A stretch of 64,000 nt of DNA, taken from positions 62,001 to 126,000 of the forward strand of contig NZ_LWBS01000044.1 of NCBI RefSeq assembly GCF_001652265.1. The letters are read 5' to 3'. The position numbers and the translations under genes are program-made. Position 1 is the first letter of the stretch, and every line of letters begins with the position of its first letter. The notes under the pieces are model-generated. The model was not told the DNA's origin and ran no database searches. It was given only the letters and a program-made list of their open reading frames with translations. This document shows positions 9,212-19,057 of this stretch, piece after piece. This DNA is from Rhizobium leguminosarum. GTDB lineage: Bacteria > Pseudomonadota > Alphaproteobacteria > Rhizobiales > Rhizobiaceae.

Positions 9212-10354
9212 TCAGGAGAATGGCTCGGTCGGTCCCGCCGCCGGATTGGTCAGCCAACATGGTCCCTCGGCGGTCATGTACATATGGTCTTCCAGCCGGA
9301 TGCCGAATTTCCCGGGGAAGACGATCATCGGTTCGTTGGAAAAACACATGCCGGCGGCAAGCGGCGCGTCGTTGCCGCGAACGATGTAGGGTTCCTCGTG
9401 GATCTCGAGCCCGAGGCCATGACCGGCGCGATGCGGCAAACCCGGCAGGCGATAGTCGGGGCCGAGGGAGTGTTTGGCAAGCACCTTGCGGGCCGCATCG
9501 TCGAGGCTCGAGCAGGCGGCGCCGACCCGGGCTGCGTCGAAGACGGCCTGTTGCGCCTCGCGCTCGATCCACCAGGCCCGTTCGAACGCGCTTTCGCCGC
9601 CCTCCAGCATATAAGTCCTGGTGATATCGGAATGATAGCCGTCGATCCGGCAGCCGGTATCGACGAGAATGACGTCGTCGCGACCAAGGACCTGATCGCC
9701 GTCGGCGCCATGCGGAAGCGAGGTCGCCGCGCCGAAGGAGACGATGCAGAATGTCGAGCCGGCATCGGCGCCGGCCTGGCGATGCTGCCGGTCGATGAAA
9801 TCGACCACCTCGGATGATTTGATGCCCGGCTTCAAGAGCCCATGCACTTGCCTGTGGACGTCAAGTGTCAGGTCCATCGCATACTGAATGAGGGCAATCT
9901 CCGCGGCCGATTTGATGCAACGCAGGTCGCGGATCAGCCGCCCGCCATCGGCAAGCCTCGCTGCGCCCATCTCCGCCGCCAATGCGTGATAGAAGAAAAG
10001 CGGCAAACCATCGTCGAGGGCAAGTCTGCCGCCCTGGGCAACAAGGCGGGCGATGAGAGCAGCGCTGCTCTCCTCCTCTTCCCAGACCAGGATTTCCCCC
10101 GGCAGATGCGGCAGCGTTTCGACTCGGCTGCGCTCGAACCCCGGAACGATGTAGGAAATGGTCGCGGACGTGACGAGCGCACCGAGGAACCTCTCGCTCG
10201 GATGCCAGACCAGCCCCGTGAAGTAATGCAGGCTTTCGGTCGGCCCAAGAAGCACGGCAGCCAATCCTTCGGCTTCGATCAGTTGCCGAAGCCTGGCAAG
10301 GCGGTTCTGCCGTTCGTCCTCAGTGATGCGAGGTACGGGGTGCTGCCATGACAT
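9212..10354 (-). CDS. M24-family metallopeptidase (Xaa-Pro aminopeptidase/dipeptidase type)
   Basis: A 380-residue peptidase of the creatinase/prolidase fold, predicted to cleave bonds before proline or hydroxyproline in small peptides in the cytoplasm. The N-terminal creatinase-like domain (RLARLRQLIEAEGLAAVLLG) is followed by the pita-bread domain. Metal-binding stretches are visible: ILVDTGCRIDGYHSDITRTY (two Asp), PHRAGHGLGLEIHEEPYI (His, then Glu) and GIRLEDHMYMT (last Glu). The order and spacing fit an active enzyme. It lies leftward beside a hydrolase pseudogene and a GntR regulator, and about 95 bases upstream of its ATG there is a TGTCGACA element (10448-10455). The same gene's tail is found again at 8082-8152. 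Confidence 0.85.
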   Translation of the reverse strand: MSWQHPVPRITEDERQNRLARLRQLIEAEGLAAVLLGPTESLHYFTGLVWHPSERFLGALVTSATISYIVPGFERSRVETLPHLPGEILVWEEEESSAALIARLVAQGGRLALDDGLPLFFYHALAAEMGAARLADGGRLIRDLRCIKSAAEIALIQYAMDLTLDVHRQVHGLLKPGIKSSEVVDFIDRQHRQAGADAGSTFCIVSFGAATSLPHGADGDQVLGRDDVILVDTGCRIDGYHSDITRTYMLEGGESAFERAWWIEREAQQAVFDAARVGAACSSLDDAARKVLAKHSLGPDYRLPGLPHRAGHGLGLEIHEEPYIVRGNDAPLAAGMCFSNEPMIVFPGKFGIRLEDHMYMTAEGPCWLTNPAAGPTEPFS

Positions 10355-10502
10355 GTTGTTTTCCTGCTTTTCCTGCGCTTCCAGATCGATGAAGCCCTCG
10401 CCTTGCAGCCAGGATCTGAACCGACACTAATGCCGCTGTAGGCAATATGTCGACATGAAAGATGAGGAGATGGCGATGGCGGTCGAATAGACCATACCGG
10501 GC

Positions 10503-10827
10503 ATGCTGATACGCGATCATATGGTCGACGTTCCCCTGGATTGGTCGAAGCCGGAGGGGGAGACGATCCGGGTTTTCGCACGCGAAGTATGCGACCCCGC
10601 CCACCGTCGCGAAACACTGCACGGCAAACGAGGTGCCGGTCGCCGCCGTTATCTATCATGACGATATGTATGTCGATGCCGGGCTTTCGCTCGAAACGGC
10701 GCGCCACGTCGCCAACGTGCAGGCGCGGGTGACCAACGAATTCGAGCACGACGGTGTTCGTCAATCGGCGGCAGTCCTGCGCAGGCTGATGACCTTCAGA
10801 GAGCAAGGCGGGCCCCTCGCCTCCTGA
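10503..10827 (+). pseudogene. prolyl-iminopeptidase-like hydrolase, internally deleted
   Basis: From ATG 10503 the frame reads MLIRDHMVDVPLDWSKPEGE and continues to about 10614, the usual N-terminus of alpha/beta-hydrolase prolyl aminopeptidases. It then meets, in another frame, a C-terminus starting NEVPVAAVIYHDDMYVDAGL and ending in VTNEFEHDGVRQS and the stop at 10827. The catalytic core of roughly 300 residues, with the serine motif, is missing. The gene is a deletion product and cannot be active. It points to an ancestral proline-peptide role for this neighbourhood. Confidence 0.75.
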
Positions 10828-10857
10828 GCCGAGAGCGGTTCAATTGCTCTCGCCGCA

Positions 10858-11562
10858 TCAGGACATGCTGATCGCCACCGGCCGATCCAGGTCACGGGCG
10901 ATATATTCCTGGATCTGGCGGACGATCTGCCCGGCGTGGGCGATCGCCAGGCGGTCGGCTCGCTCGACGTCACCGGCCTCGATCGCGGCGATGATCTCCT
11001 CGTGTTCGTCGACATACTGGCGCGGCAGACGGTCGTCGAATGTCGAGTAGTAAAGGCGCAGGATACGGCGGCCCTCGTCGAGCAGCCTGGCGAAGAAGGC
11101 CGTGTAATAGGAATTGCCGGCAAGTTCGGCGATTGCGACGTGAAATTCGCGGTTCGCTTCGATCATCGCATAGGCGTCGCGCGCGGCAACCGCGTCGGCG
11201 AAGTCCTTCTGATGCCGGCGGACGGTCTTCATGATCTCGCCGTTGCGCCGTTGCGCCGCGCCGCGGGTCGTTACCCGGTACATCAGCGTCAGCGCTTCGA
11301 AATAGGTGGGCAGGCTTGCGAAATCGATCGTCGCAACGATCGTGTTCCTGTTCGGCAGCGTCGTGACGAGCCCGTCGGCGGCGAGCCGCAACAGCGCCTC
11401 GCGAATGGGAGTCCGCGACATCCGGAAACGTTCCGACAGCCGCACCTCGTCGAGCGGACTGCCGGGTTCCAGCGCCATCGACAGGATTTCCCGCCTGAGC
11501 GTCACATAGACGCTCTGCGTGCCAGAGCCGCGCACCCGCACATTTTCCGCGTCGTTCCGCAT
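10858..11562 (-). CDS. GntR-family regulator, FCD type
   Basis: A 234-residue regulator: an N-terminal winged helix (VYVTLRREILSMALEPGSPL then LSERFRMSRTPIREALLRLA) and an all-helical FCD ligand domain (about residues 90-225, with EANREFHVAIAELAGNSYY supplying the Asn/His metal-site pattern). The start at 11562 is chosen because AAAGAGG lies shortly upstream; the frame is open to 11637. It is divergent from the HypD-like gene at 11712, and the 17-base motif at 11664-11680 lies in the shared promoter, so it probably controls that gene and perhaps the peptidase downstream. The ligand is unknown; a proline-like or hydroxyproline-derived acid would fit the context. Confidence 0.85.
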   Translation of the reverse strand: MRNDAENVRVRGSGTQSVYVTLRREILSMALEPGSPLDEVRLSERFRMSRTPIREALLRLAADGLVTTLPNRNTIVATIDFASLPTYFEALTLMYRVTTRGAAQRRNGEIMKTVRRHQKDFADAVAARDAYAMIEANREFHVAIAELAGNSYYTAFFARLLDEGRRILRLYYSTFDDRLPRQYVDEHEEIIAAIEAGDVERADRLAIAHAGQIVRQIQEYIARDLDRPVAISMS

Positions 11563-11663
11563 TCGTCCGCCCTCTTTCGTTAGAGCCTTGTATTTCGTTT
11601 CGGCCGATTCTCGCAATGTCGGTCTTCGGGGCCTCAAATTTGTAAGCTCACATCATTGAATCT

Positions 11664-11680
11664 TGTCGACAGTTTGTATA
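11664..11680 (+). promoter_or_regulatory. candidate GntR operator shared with the 18951 site
   Basis: TGTCGACAGTTTGTATA in the divergent gntR/hypD-like promoter region. A near copy (14 of 17 bases) stands at 18951 upstream of the binding protein of the arabinoside importer. TGTCGACA is a perfect palindrome. Assignment to the GntR protein is a guess from position. Confidence 0.4.
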
Positions 11681-11711
11681 TAAGGCAACCAGTTTCAACG
11701 AGGCTCGATCA

Positions 11712-12623
11712 ATGACCACAGGATGGAAGGGCGTATTTCCCGCCGTAACGACACAGTTCAAAGATGATCTTTCCGTTGATTTGCCCTCGACCCAGCGCGT
11801 CCAGGACGCGCTTGTAAACGATGGCGTCAACGGACTGATCGTCATGGGCACATGTGGCGAGAACAATTCGCTGGACCCCGAGGAGAAGCGCACGATCTTG
11901 AAAGCTGCGGTCGAGGTCGTCAACGGCCGCGTTCCCGTGGTCACCGGCGTGTCCGAATTCGACACGCGCCGTGCCGTCGCCTATGCTCGCGACGCCGAAA
12001 AGCTCGGCGCCGACGGCCTGATGCTGCTGCCGGCCATGGTTTATGTGCCGAAGCCCGAAGAGCTGATCGCGCATTTCCGCACCGTCGCCGAAGCGACCTC
12101 GCTGCCGATCATGCTCTACAACAACCCGCCGGCCTACCGCGTCAATATCGGCGCCGATGTGCTGAAGGTGCTTGCCGACGTGCCGAACATCAAGGCGGTG
12201 AAGGAAAGTGCGCCGGATCCGCGCCGCTTCACCGATCTCATCAATGAGTTCGGCGATCGTTTCGATATCTTCGCAGGTCTCGACGACGTGGCGCTTGAAG
12301 GCCTGATGCTCGGCGCCAAGGGCTGGGTCTCGGGCCTGACCAGCGCCTTCCCGCAGGAATCCGTGCAGCTCGTTGCCGCCGCCGAACGCGGCGACTGGGA
12401 AGAGGCCCGCAAGATCTATCGCTGGTTCATGCCGCTTCTGCACCTCGATGCCGAACACGACCTCGTCCAGTCGATCAAGCTTGCCGAGCAGATCATGGGC
12501 CGCGGCTCCGAGCGCGTCCGCCTGCCGCGCCTGCCGCTTTCGGGCGCCCGCCGCGCCGAAGTCACCGCCATGGTCGAGAAGGCCGCTGCCACGCGTCCTT
12601 CGAAGATCCGCCAGGCTGCCTGA
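11712..12623 (+). CDS. dihydrodipicolinate-synthase-family enzyme, HypD-like
   Basis: A 303-residue class I aldolase-fold protein of the DapA/NanA family. It has GTCGENNSLDPEEK in the substrate loop, IMLYNNPPAYR with the catalytic tyrosine, and IKAVKES with the Schiff-base lysine. The N-terminus GWKGVFPAVTTQF and the C-terminal IYRWFMPLLHLD and RLPRLPLSG are the pattern I associate with 1-pyrroline-4-hydroxy-2-carboxylate deaminase, which turns the cyclic imine from D-hydroxyproline into 2-ketoglutarate semialdehyde. So HypD of hydroxyproline breakdown is the best guess; another keto-acid lyase of the family is possible. The other hyp enzymes (epimerase, semialdehyde dehydrogenase) are not next to it. 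It is divergent from gntR and ends at a strong terminator. Confidence 0.7.
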   Translation: MTTGWKGVFPAVTTQFKDDLSVDLPSTQRVQDALVNDGVNGLIVMGTCGENNSLDPEEKRTILKAAVEVVNGRVPVVTGVSEFDTRRAVAYARDAEKLGADGLMLLPAMVYVPKPEELIAHFRTVAEATSLPIMLYNNPPAYRVNIGADVLKVLADVPNIKAVKESAPDPRRFTDLINEFGDRFDIFAGLDDVALEGLMLGAKGWVSGLTSAFPQESVQLVAAAERGDWEEARKIYRWFMPLLHLDAEHDLVQSIKLAEQIMGRGSERVRLPRLPLSGARRAEVTAMVEKAAATRPSKIRQAA

Positions 12624-12629
12624 TCAACG

Positions 12630-12660
12630 AGGCCGGCGACCCCGCGGTTGCCGGCCTTTC
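12630..12660. terminator. bidirectional hairpin terminator
   Basis: GGCCGGCGACC and GGTTGCCGGCC form an 11-base stem (one G-T pair) around CCGC, followed by TTTCC. It separates the convergent HypD-like and ABC ATPase genes. Confidence 0.6.
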
Positions 12661-12672
12661 CGTGTTTGCGGT

Positions 12673-13773
<1,101 letters not shown>

Positions 13774-13782
13774 GATTTTCTC

Positions 13783-15726
13783 CTAGACCTCCTGCAACCA
13801 GATCGCCATCGCTCCAGGCTCGCGATTGGCCCAGAGATGATAGGGGATCGCCGTGAAGGGCCGCTCCTTCAGCGAGGGAGGCGCGGTGCGATAGAGCGCA
13901 TTCTGCCAATCGGCTATATCGGCTTCGAGCGCGGTGCCTTCGAGGACGGTCGCTCCGCCGAGAAGCGCGGCATCGTAACGGGCAGAAATTTCCTCAGATG
14001 CCGGCAGGCGGAGCCGCTGCGGCTCGCCGCCGAGGTCCGTCTCCTCGATGCAATAGACGACAGGCCCGCGCCGCAGCGCGACGCGTCCGCCGTCTTCCGA
14101 GACGGCAGGATGCGCGTAGATGCGCTCGACCGGCATCGAGAAGCCGATGCGGACCTCGTCACCATTGCGCCATTCCCTTGATATTGCGGCATAACCCTTC
14201 GTCACGCATTGATCGAGATCGACGGCAGCACCGTTGACCGAGATCTGCGCCTGCCTGCACCATCCGGGGATGCGAAGACGAAGCTGAAACCGGCTTGGCC
14301 GCTCGACGGCGAACCGCAGGCTGATGTCGCCATCCCAGGGATATTGCGTCTCCTGTACCAGGCGCACGAAGCTGTCGCCGACTGTGAGATCTGCGCAATT
14401 GGTGCCGTAGAGATGGATGGCGAGCTCATGCTCACCCGTGGAATAGAAATATTGGCCGAGCGAGGCGATGAAACGGGCAATGTTGGTCGGGCAGCAGGGG
14501 CAGTAATGCCATTTCCACCGGCGGTGCTGCCCGTGGCTTTCAAGGACGTTCTCATAGAAATAATGTTCGCCGTCGCGCGAGATGCCGGAAAGCGCGCCGT
14601 TGTAGAGCACGGTTTCCAGCCTGTCCGTGAATTTGCTGTCGAGATCGACCTGCGCCATGCGATGGCTCCAGAAGCCGAGCGCGACGGCTGCGCATGTCTC
14701 GGCATAGGCCGTCTCGTTCGGCAGGTCGAATTCCCGGGTGAACCCTTCATTGGATGCCGATGGGCCAAGGCCGCCGGTCACGTAGAGCTGGCGGCTGACC
14801 AGATTGTCGAAAAGCCGGTCGCAGGCCTCCTTCAATGTCGGATCGTCGTTCTCACGGGAGAGATCCGCCATCGCAGAAAACAGGTACATGGCGCGAACCG
14901 CGTGTCCGACGACCTGGTGCTGGTCGCGCACCGGCATGTGGGCCTGGCTATAGGCATATGTCTTGTAGACGTAATCATCGGGGCTCTCGCCGCGCTTGCG
15001 AGCCTCCTCGTCGTAATATGAGGGCATCCGGCCACGTTCGTCGACGAAATAGCTCGCAAGCTTCAGATGCCGCGGATCGCGCGTCACGCGATAGAGCTTG
15101 ACCAGCGCCAGCTCAATTTCCTCATGGGCATCGTAACCCCTGAGCTTTCCGGGCTCCGTACCGAAGGTGGCGATGATATGGTCGACTGCGCGGATCATCA
15201 CATCGAGGAAGCGACGCTTTCCCGTCGCCTCGTAATAGGCGACGGCCCCTTCCAGCAAGTGGCCCATCGAATACATCTCGTGCAGGTCGCGCAGATTGGT
15301 CCAGCGCCTGTCCGGCTCGCGGCGAATGAACCAGCTGTTGAGGTAGCCATCCGCCATCTGCCCTTTTTCGAGCTTCTCGACGATGGCGTCGATCTTCGCC
15401 TCAAGCGCGGCATTCGGGTGAGCCTTCAGGGTATAACTTGCGGCCTCGATCCATTTGCCGAAATCGGAATCGAAGAAATGCTGCATCGACAGTCCGCTCG
15501 GCTGGATCGGCCGCACCAGCGCCCCGGCCGGCTTGTCAAAATCGAGCACCTCGAGGAAGCCCTCCTCTTCCAGCCGCTTGTGCTGCGTCGGAATGGTGAC
15601 GTTGCGGACCGTCTCCGTCCAGCTCTGCCAGAAACCGCCATGGAACATGACGCTCGAATGATCAGCGGGCTTGTATCGCTGCCGTCCCGCAGCGCGTGCC
15701 GGTTGAAAGCGAGGTGAGCTGGTCAT
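13783..15726 (-). CDS. beta-L-arabinofuranosidase, glycoside hydrolase family 127
   Basis: A 647-residue protein of the GH127/DUF1680 family, with an (alpha/alpha)6 barrel followed by beta domains. The zinc and catalytic residues can be placed: Glu343 and Cys345 in AETCAAVALGFW, and Cys411-Cys412 in WHYCPCCPTNIARF. These correspond to Glu338, Cys340, Cys417 (nucleophile) and Cys418 of Bifidobacterium longum HypBA1. That enzyme removes beta-L-arabinofuranose from hydroxyproline-linked arabino-oligosaccharides of plant extensins. There is no signal peptide, so hydrolysis is probably cytoplasmic after uptake by the importer encoded around it. Some GH127 members act on other sugars, so the exact substrate is not certain. 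Confidence 0.88.
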   Translation of the reverse strand: MTSSPRFQPARAAGRQRYKPADHSSVMFHGGFWQSWTETVRNVTIPTQHKRLEEEGFLEVLDFDKPAGALVRPIQPSGLSMQHFFDSDFGKWIEAASYTLKAHPNAALEAKIDAIVEKLEKGQMADGYLNSWFIRREPDRRWTNLRDLHEMYSMGHLLEGAVAYYEATGKRRFLDVMIRAVDHIIATFGTEPGKLRGYDAHEEIELALVKLYRVTRDPRHLKLASYFVDERGRMPSYYDEEARKRGESPDDYVYKTYAYSQAHMPVRDQHQVVGHAVRAMYLFSAMADLSRENDDPTLKEACDRLFDNLVSRQLYVTGGLGPSASNEGFTREFDLPNETAYAETCAAVALGFWSHRMAQVDLDSKFTDRLETVLYNGALSGISRDGEHYFYENVLESHGQHRRWKWHYCPCCPTNIARFIASLGQYFYSTGEHELAIHLYGTNCADLTVGDSFVRLVQETQYPWDGDISLRFAVERPSRFQLRLRIPGWCRQAQISVNGAAVDLDQCVTKGYAAISREWRNGDEVRIGFSMPVERIYAHPAVSEDGGRVALRRGPVVYCIEETDLGGEPQRLRLPASEEISARYDAALLGGATVLEGTALEADIADWQNALYRTAPPSLKERPFTAIPYHLWANREPGAMAIWLQEV

Positions 15727-15753
15727 GAGGACTCCTGAGCGGGACGAGCGCTG

Positions 15754-16626
15754 TTACTTCACGGCGCCGGCCGTCAGGCCGCGCACGTAATATCGTTGCA
15801 AGAGAAGGAAAAGCAGGATGCAGGGGACCATGGTCACGGCGATGCCGGCCTGCAGCGCGCCCCAGTCGATGATGCCATAGATGCCCGAGGAAACATTCAC
15901 CAGCATGATCGGCAGCGTGAACTTGTTCTGATCAGACAGAAAGATGAGGGCAGCGAGGAATTCGTTCCAGGAATTCAGGAAGGCGAACATCGCAACGGTG
16001 GCGACACCGGGGAGCGCGATCGGCAGCATGATCCGGCGCAGGATCGTTGCCTGCGACGCGCCGTCTATCCGTGCCGCCTCGATCAGCGCCTTCGGCACTG
16101 CATCGAAGGCATTGCGCATCATGAAGACGGAAAAAGGAAGCTGGAAGGTCACGTAGATCAGCACCAGCCCGAGAAGGCTGTTCTGTAGGCGGAAGACTTT
16201 CAGGATCAGGAAAAGCGGCGTCAGGATCGACTGGAACGGGATCATCATCGTTGCCATGATCAGCACGAAGAGCAGCGACTGGCCGGGAAAGCGGAATTTC
16301 GAAAAACCGTATCCCGCCGGCACCGAGACAAGCACCGTCAGGATCACCGTTCCGGCGGCGATCAGCACCGAATTGCCGGCATAGACGTACCAGCCGGCGC
16401 CGACATGCTCGAGGCGGCGGTAGTTTTCCAGCGAGAAGGCTTTCGAGAAAAGCGCTGCCGGATCGGCAAGTGCTGCGGCCGCGGGCTTGAAGGAATTGGC
16501 GAAGGACCAGACGATCGGCATCACGAAGAAGATGGCAAAGACGCATGCGGTCAGAACGAAAGCGAGATAACCGAGCCGCTCGCTCGCCGGCTTCGCTGCG
16601 AGACTGTGGTTGAGCCGTTCCATCAA
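15754..16626 (-). CDS. sugar ABC importer permease (MalG type)
   Basis: A 290-residue inner-membrane permease with six predicted helices. It has the cytoplasmic EAA loop ALIEAARIDGASQATILRRI about 90 residues from the C-terminus, which docks on the ATPase. The N-terminus (LGYLAFVLTACVFAIFFVMP) and the final GLTAGAVK are typical of MalG-like partners. Its ATG overlaps the stop of the preceding permease (ATGA). The solute is probably an arabinose-containing oligosaccharide, judged from the GH127 gene that follows. Confidence 0.9.
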   Translation of the reverse strand: MMERLNHSLAAKPASERLGYLAFVLTACVFAIFFVMPIVWSFANSFKPAAAALADPAALFSKAFSLENYRRLEHVGAGWYVYAGNSVLIAAGTVILTVLVSVPAGYGFSKFRFPGQSLLFVLIMATMMIPFQSILTPLFLILKVFRLQNSLLGLVLIYVTFQLPFSVFMMRNAFDAVPKALIEAARIDGASQATILRRIMLPIALPGVATVAMFAFLNSWNEFLAALIFLSDQNKFTLPIMLVNVSSGIYGIIDWGALQAGIAVTMVPCILLFLLLQRYYVRGLTAGAVK

Positions 16627-17546
16627 CCCTCCTCCGGCCGCTGGCGCAGCAGGACGAACTGGATCGCGCTGATCGCCACCAACACGACGAGAAGGGCAAA
16701 GGAGATCGCCGAGCCATAACCGAGACGGTAGGATGAAAACGAGGCGAGATAGATCGAGAAGACCGCGGAGATCGTGCTGTTCTCAGGGCCGCCCTGGGTG
16801 ATGATGAAGAACTGGTCGAAGGCCAGCATCGATGAAGTGACGTTGAGGACGAGCGCCAGCACCACCGAGTTCCTCATCAAAGGCAGCGTGATCCGGCGAA
16901 ACCGGCTCCAGACGCTGGCGCCGTCGATCCTGGCGGCTTCGATGACGTCGTTCGATATGCTCTGAAGGCCGGTCAGGAGGATGATCATCGTGAAGCCGGC
17001 TGTTTTCCAGACGACCATCAGGATGACGACGCCGAGTGCTGGCCAGAAACTTTCGAGCGGCCTCGGCGCGCTGTCGATGATGCCCGCTCCGCGCAGCAGC
17101 TGCGCAAAGACGCCGCTATCGGGATTGAGCAGCCACATCCACAATGTCGAGGCCGCCCCGAAGCCGATGACGACAGGCATGAAATAAATCGTGCGGAAAA
17201 AGCCGGCGATCCGCAGCGGCCGGTCGACGAGCAGCGCCAGGGGAAAGGCCACCAGGAAGATCGCAGCCGTGACGAGCACCGTGTAGAGCAGCGTGAAAGC
17301 CAGGGAATGCCAGAGCTGGGTGTCGTCGATCAGTTCGGCATAGTTGGACAGGCCGACGAACTTCGTCCGGCCGAGAAGCGGCCAGTTGTAGAAGCTCATC
17401 CAGACCGTCATGACAAGCGGCACGAGGAAGAGCACGACGATGAACAGCAAGCCCGGCAGGATGAAGGCAAGGCCGAGCCAACCCTTCGGCTCGGGCTCTC
17501 CGGTTGCGGCTGTGCGCCTCCGGTTGCGAAGTGTCGAGGATATCAC
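16623..17546 (-). CDS. sugar ABC importer permease (MalF type)
   Basis: A 307-residue permease with six predicted helices. The first is FILPGLLFIVVLFLVPLVMT, and the EAA loop is VIEAARIDGASVWSRFRRIT. It forms the membrane channel with the MalG-type partner, which it overlaps by four bases. An 84-base gap containing a stem-loop separates it from the binding-protein gene upstream. Confidence 0.9.
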   Translation of the reverse strand: MISSTLRNRRRTAATGEPEPKGWLGLAFILPGLLFIVVLFLVPLVMTVWMSFYNWPLLGRTKFVGLSNYAELIDDTQLWHSLAFTLLYTVLVTAAIFLVAFPLALLVDRPLRIAGFFRTIYFMPVVIGFGAASTLWMWLLNPDSGVFAQLLRGAGIIDSAPRPLESFWPALGVVILMVVWKTAGFTMIILLTGLQSISNDVIEAARIDGASVWSRFRRITLPLMRNSVVLALVLNVTSSMLAFDQFFIITQGGPENSTISAVFSIYLASFSSYRLGYGSAISFALLVVLVAISAIQFVLLRQRPEEG

Positions 17547-17588
17547 CGCAACTCCTCCTTCCGTTTGAATGTCGAGATGTGAAGGGAA

Positions 17589-17616
17589 CGGCAGGGCATC
17601 CGTGGATACCCTGCCG
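17589..17616. other. stem-loop between binding protein and permease genes
   Basis: CGGCAGGG and CCCTGCCG pair perfectly; ATCC and GGAT extend the stem after one mismatch. Such a hairpin can end part of the transcription or protect the binding-protein mRNA, giving more binding protein than permease. Confidence 0.55.
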
Positions 17617-17630
17617 AAGCCCCGTCGGAC

Positions 17631-18878
17631 TCAGTTCGGATTGGTGCGTTCGAGGATGCGGGTGAAGTCGGCCTGCGTCTTGGCGATCGTTCCGTCGACA
17701 TCGTCACCGAAGATCGTGCCCTGGATCAGATTGAGGAAGGGACCGGTGCGGCTGACGAAGAGTTCGTCGGACGAAAAAGTGTAGGGCGTGCGCGCCTTGG
17801 CCAGGATATCGTAGGCGACGAGATTACGCGGGTCGAACTTCGCATAGGCTTCGGCGGCGAGGTCGGTGCGCGACGGCATCCCCGATTCCTGGGTGATATA
17901 GACCTGCTGCTCGGCCTGCATGTAGAAATTGACGAAGTCGAGCGCGACCTTCTTCTTCTCGTCGCTGATGCCCTTGATCAGGGACAGCGTGTCGCCGCCG
18001 GCAAAGCTCGATTCACCGCCCTTCGGTCCCGGGATCGGTGCAACGGCGAATTTCACGTCAGGATATTTGCTGGTCAGCAGATTGACGATGTAGGAGCCGG
18101 TCATCAGGATGCCGACCTTGCCCGAGGCGAAGGCCTCGACGGCATTGTTGCCGTTGCCGGAACGCGAGGTCGGATGGATCGCACCGGCCTTCCACATATC
18201 GCGATAGGCGGCGATGGTCTCGCGCAACGCCGGTGTATCGACCGTGGCGCTCCGGCCATCATCGCTCAGCACATCGGCATTGGCGGCCCAGAGATGCGGC
18301 AGGAAGTCGTAGATCAGCCAGCTTCCCGAATTCGCCACGAAATAGAAGCCGTAGGTCTCGTTGCCGAGCGCGGCGATCTTCTTGGCATCGGCGGCGATCT
18401 CCTCCATCGATGCCGGCGCCTTGTTGGGATCAAGGCCGGCCTTGGTGAAGAGATCGGTATTGTAGGCGATGATCGAGGCATCCGGCAGGGCCGGCACGCC
18501 GTAGATCTTGCCGTCATAGGTGGCAAGACGGATGTGGGACGGGCTCATCGCCGAGGAATAGGGCAAGCCCTTCACGAAGTCGGAGATATCCTCGAGACCA
18601 TCCGCCGCGGCAAAGGTCGGGAGATAGATCAGGTCGAGCACGGCGCCATCAGGAGCCGCGCTGCCGGCAATTGCCGCGCCCAGCTTCGGCACCATCTGCT
18701 CGGCCGTGATCTGGGTGACGTTGACCTTGTCGGAGTGCGATGCGTTGTATTTGTCGGCCAGTCCCTGAAGGACGGCGCCGGAGGACGTGCGCACCCATAG
18801 GGTGATTTCTTCGGCGCTGGCGAGAGAAGAGCTTGCTAGCAGCGCAAGAGCAGTGATCGTTGTTTTCAGTCGAAGCAT
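17631..18878 (-). CDS. sugar-binding protein of ABC importer
   Basis: A 415-residue family 1 extracellular solute-binding protein. The first ~22 residues (LKTTITALALLASSSLASAE) are a signal peptide with cleavage after SLASA. The mature part begins EEITLWVRTSSGAVLQGLAD and carries the usual binding-protein core (YGVPALPDASIIAYNTDLF, ASGKVGILMTGSYIVNLL). It acts in the periplasm and delivers its ligand to the two permeases downstream. It is the first gene of the arabinoside operon, divergent from a LacI regulator. Two LacI-type operators and a 17-base element lie in the intervening region. Confidence 0.9.
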   Translation of the reverse strand: MLRLKTTITALALLASSSLASAEEITLWVRTSSGAVLQGLADKYNASHSDKVNVTQITAEQMVPKLGAAIAGSAAPDGAVLDLIYLPTFAAADGLEDISDFVKGLPYSSAMSPSHIRLATYDGKIYGVPALPDASIIAYNTDLFTKAGLDPNKAPASMEEIAADAKKIAALGNETYGFYFVANSGSWLIYDFLPHLWAANADVLSDDGRSATVDTPALRETIAAYRDMWKAGAIHPTSRSGNGNNAVEAFASGKVGILMTGSYIVNLLTSKYPDVKFAVAPIPGPKGGESSFAGGDTLSLIKGISDEKKKVALDFVNFYMQAEQQVYITQESGMPSRTDLAAEAYAKFDPRNLVAYDILAKARTPYTFSSDELFVSRTGPFLNLIQGTIFGDDVDGTIAKTQADFTRILERTNPN

Positions 18879-18950
18879 GCTTGGTCCCCTTTTTCTCGTT
18901 CAGGCCTCAGGCCTTCGGACGAAACGGACGTTAAATCAGAATTTTTTTGG

Positions 18951-18967
18951 TGTCGACAGTCTGTGTG
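18951..18967 (+). promoter_or_regulatory. element matching the gntR/hypD-like promoter motif
   Basis: TGTCGACAGTCTGTGTG, 14 of 17 bases identical to 11664-11680. It lies about 73 bases before the start codon of the binding-protein gene (leftward). It could bring the arabinoside importer under the same regulator as the HypD-like gene. Confidence 0.35.
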
Positions 18968-18986
18968 CATAAATCTGGTGTGCGAT

Positions 18987-19004
18987 TGATAAAACCTTTT
19001 AACA
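18987..19004. promoter_or_regulatory. LacI-type operator, second copy
   Basis: TGATAAAACCTTTTAACA matches the perfect palindrome at 19018-19035 in 15 of 18 bases. The centres are 31 bases apart, about three helix turns, which would let two dimers bind one face of the DNA. Confidence 0.5.
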
Positions 19005-19017
19005 GCACGATTTTTTC

Positions 19018-19035
19018 TGCTAAAAGCTTTTAGCA
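19018..19035. promoter_or_regulatory. LacI-type operator, perfect palindrome
   Basis: TGCTAAAAGCTTTTAGCA is an 18-base perfect palindrome just before the lacI-type gene. It is well placed to control both that gene and the divergent binding-protein gene. Confidence 0.65.
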
Positions 19036-19057
19036 TGAATTGAAGACGAGGCGTAGC

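Noticed and set aside
10448..10455. TGTCGACA as a stand-alone operator
   Set aside because: The same eight bases occur inside unrelated coding sequence (for example near 51121 and 63253), so without the longer match it is not evidence of regulation.
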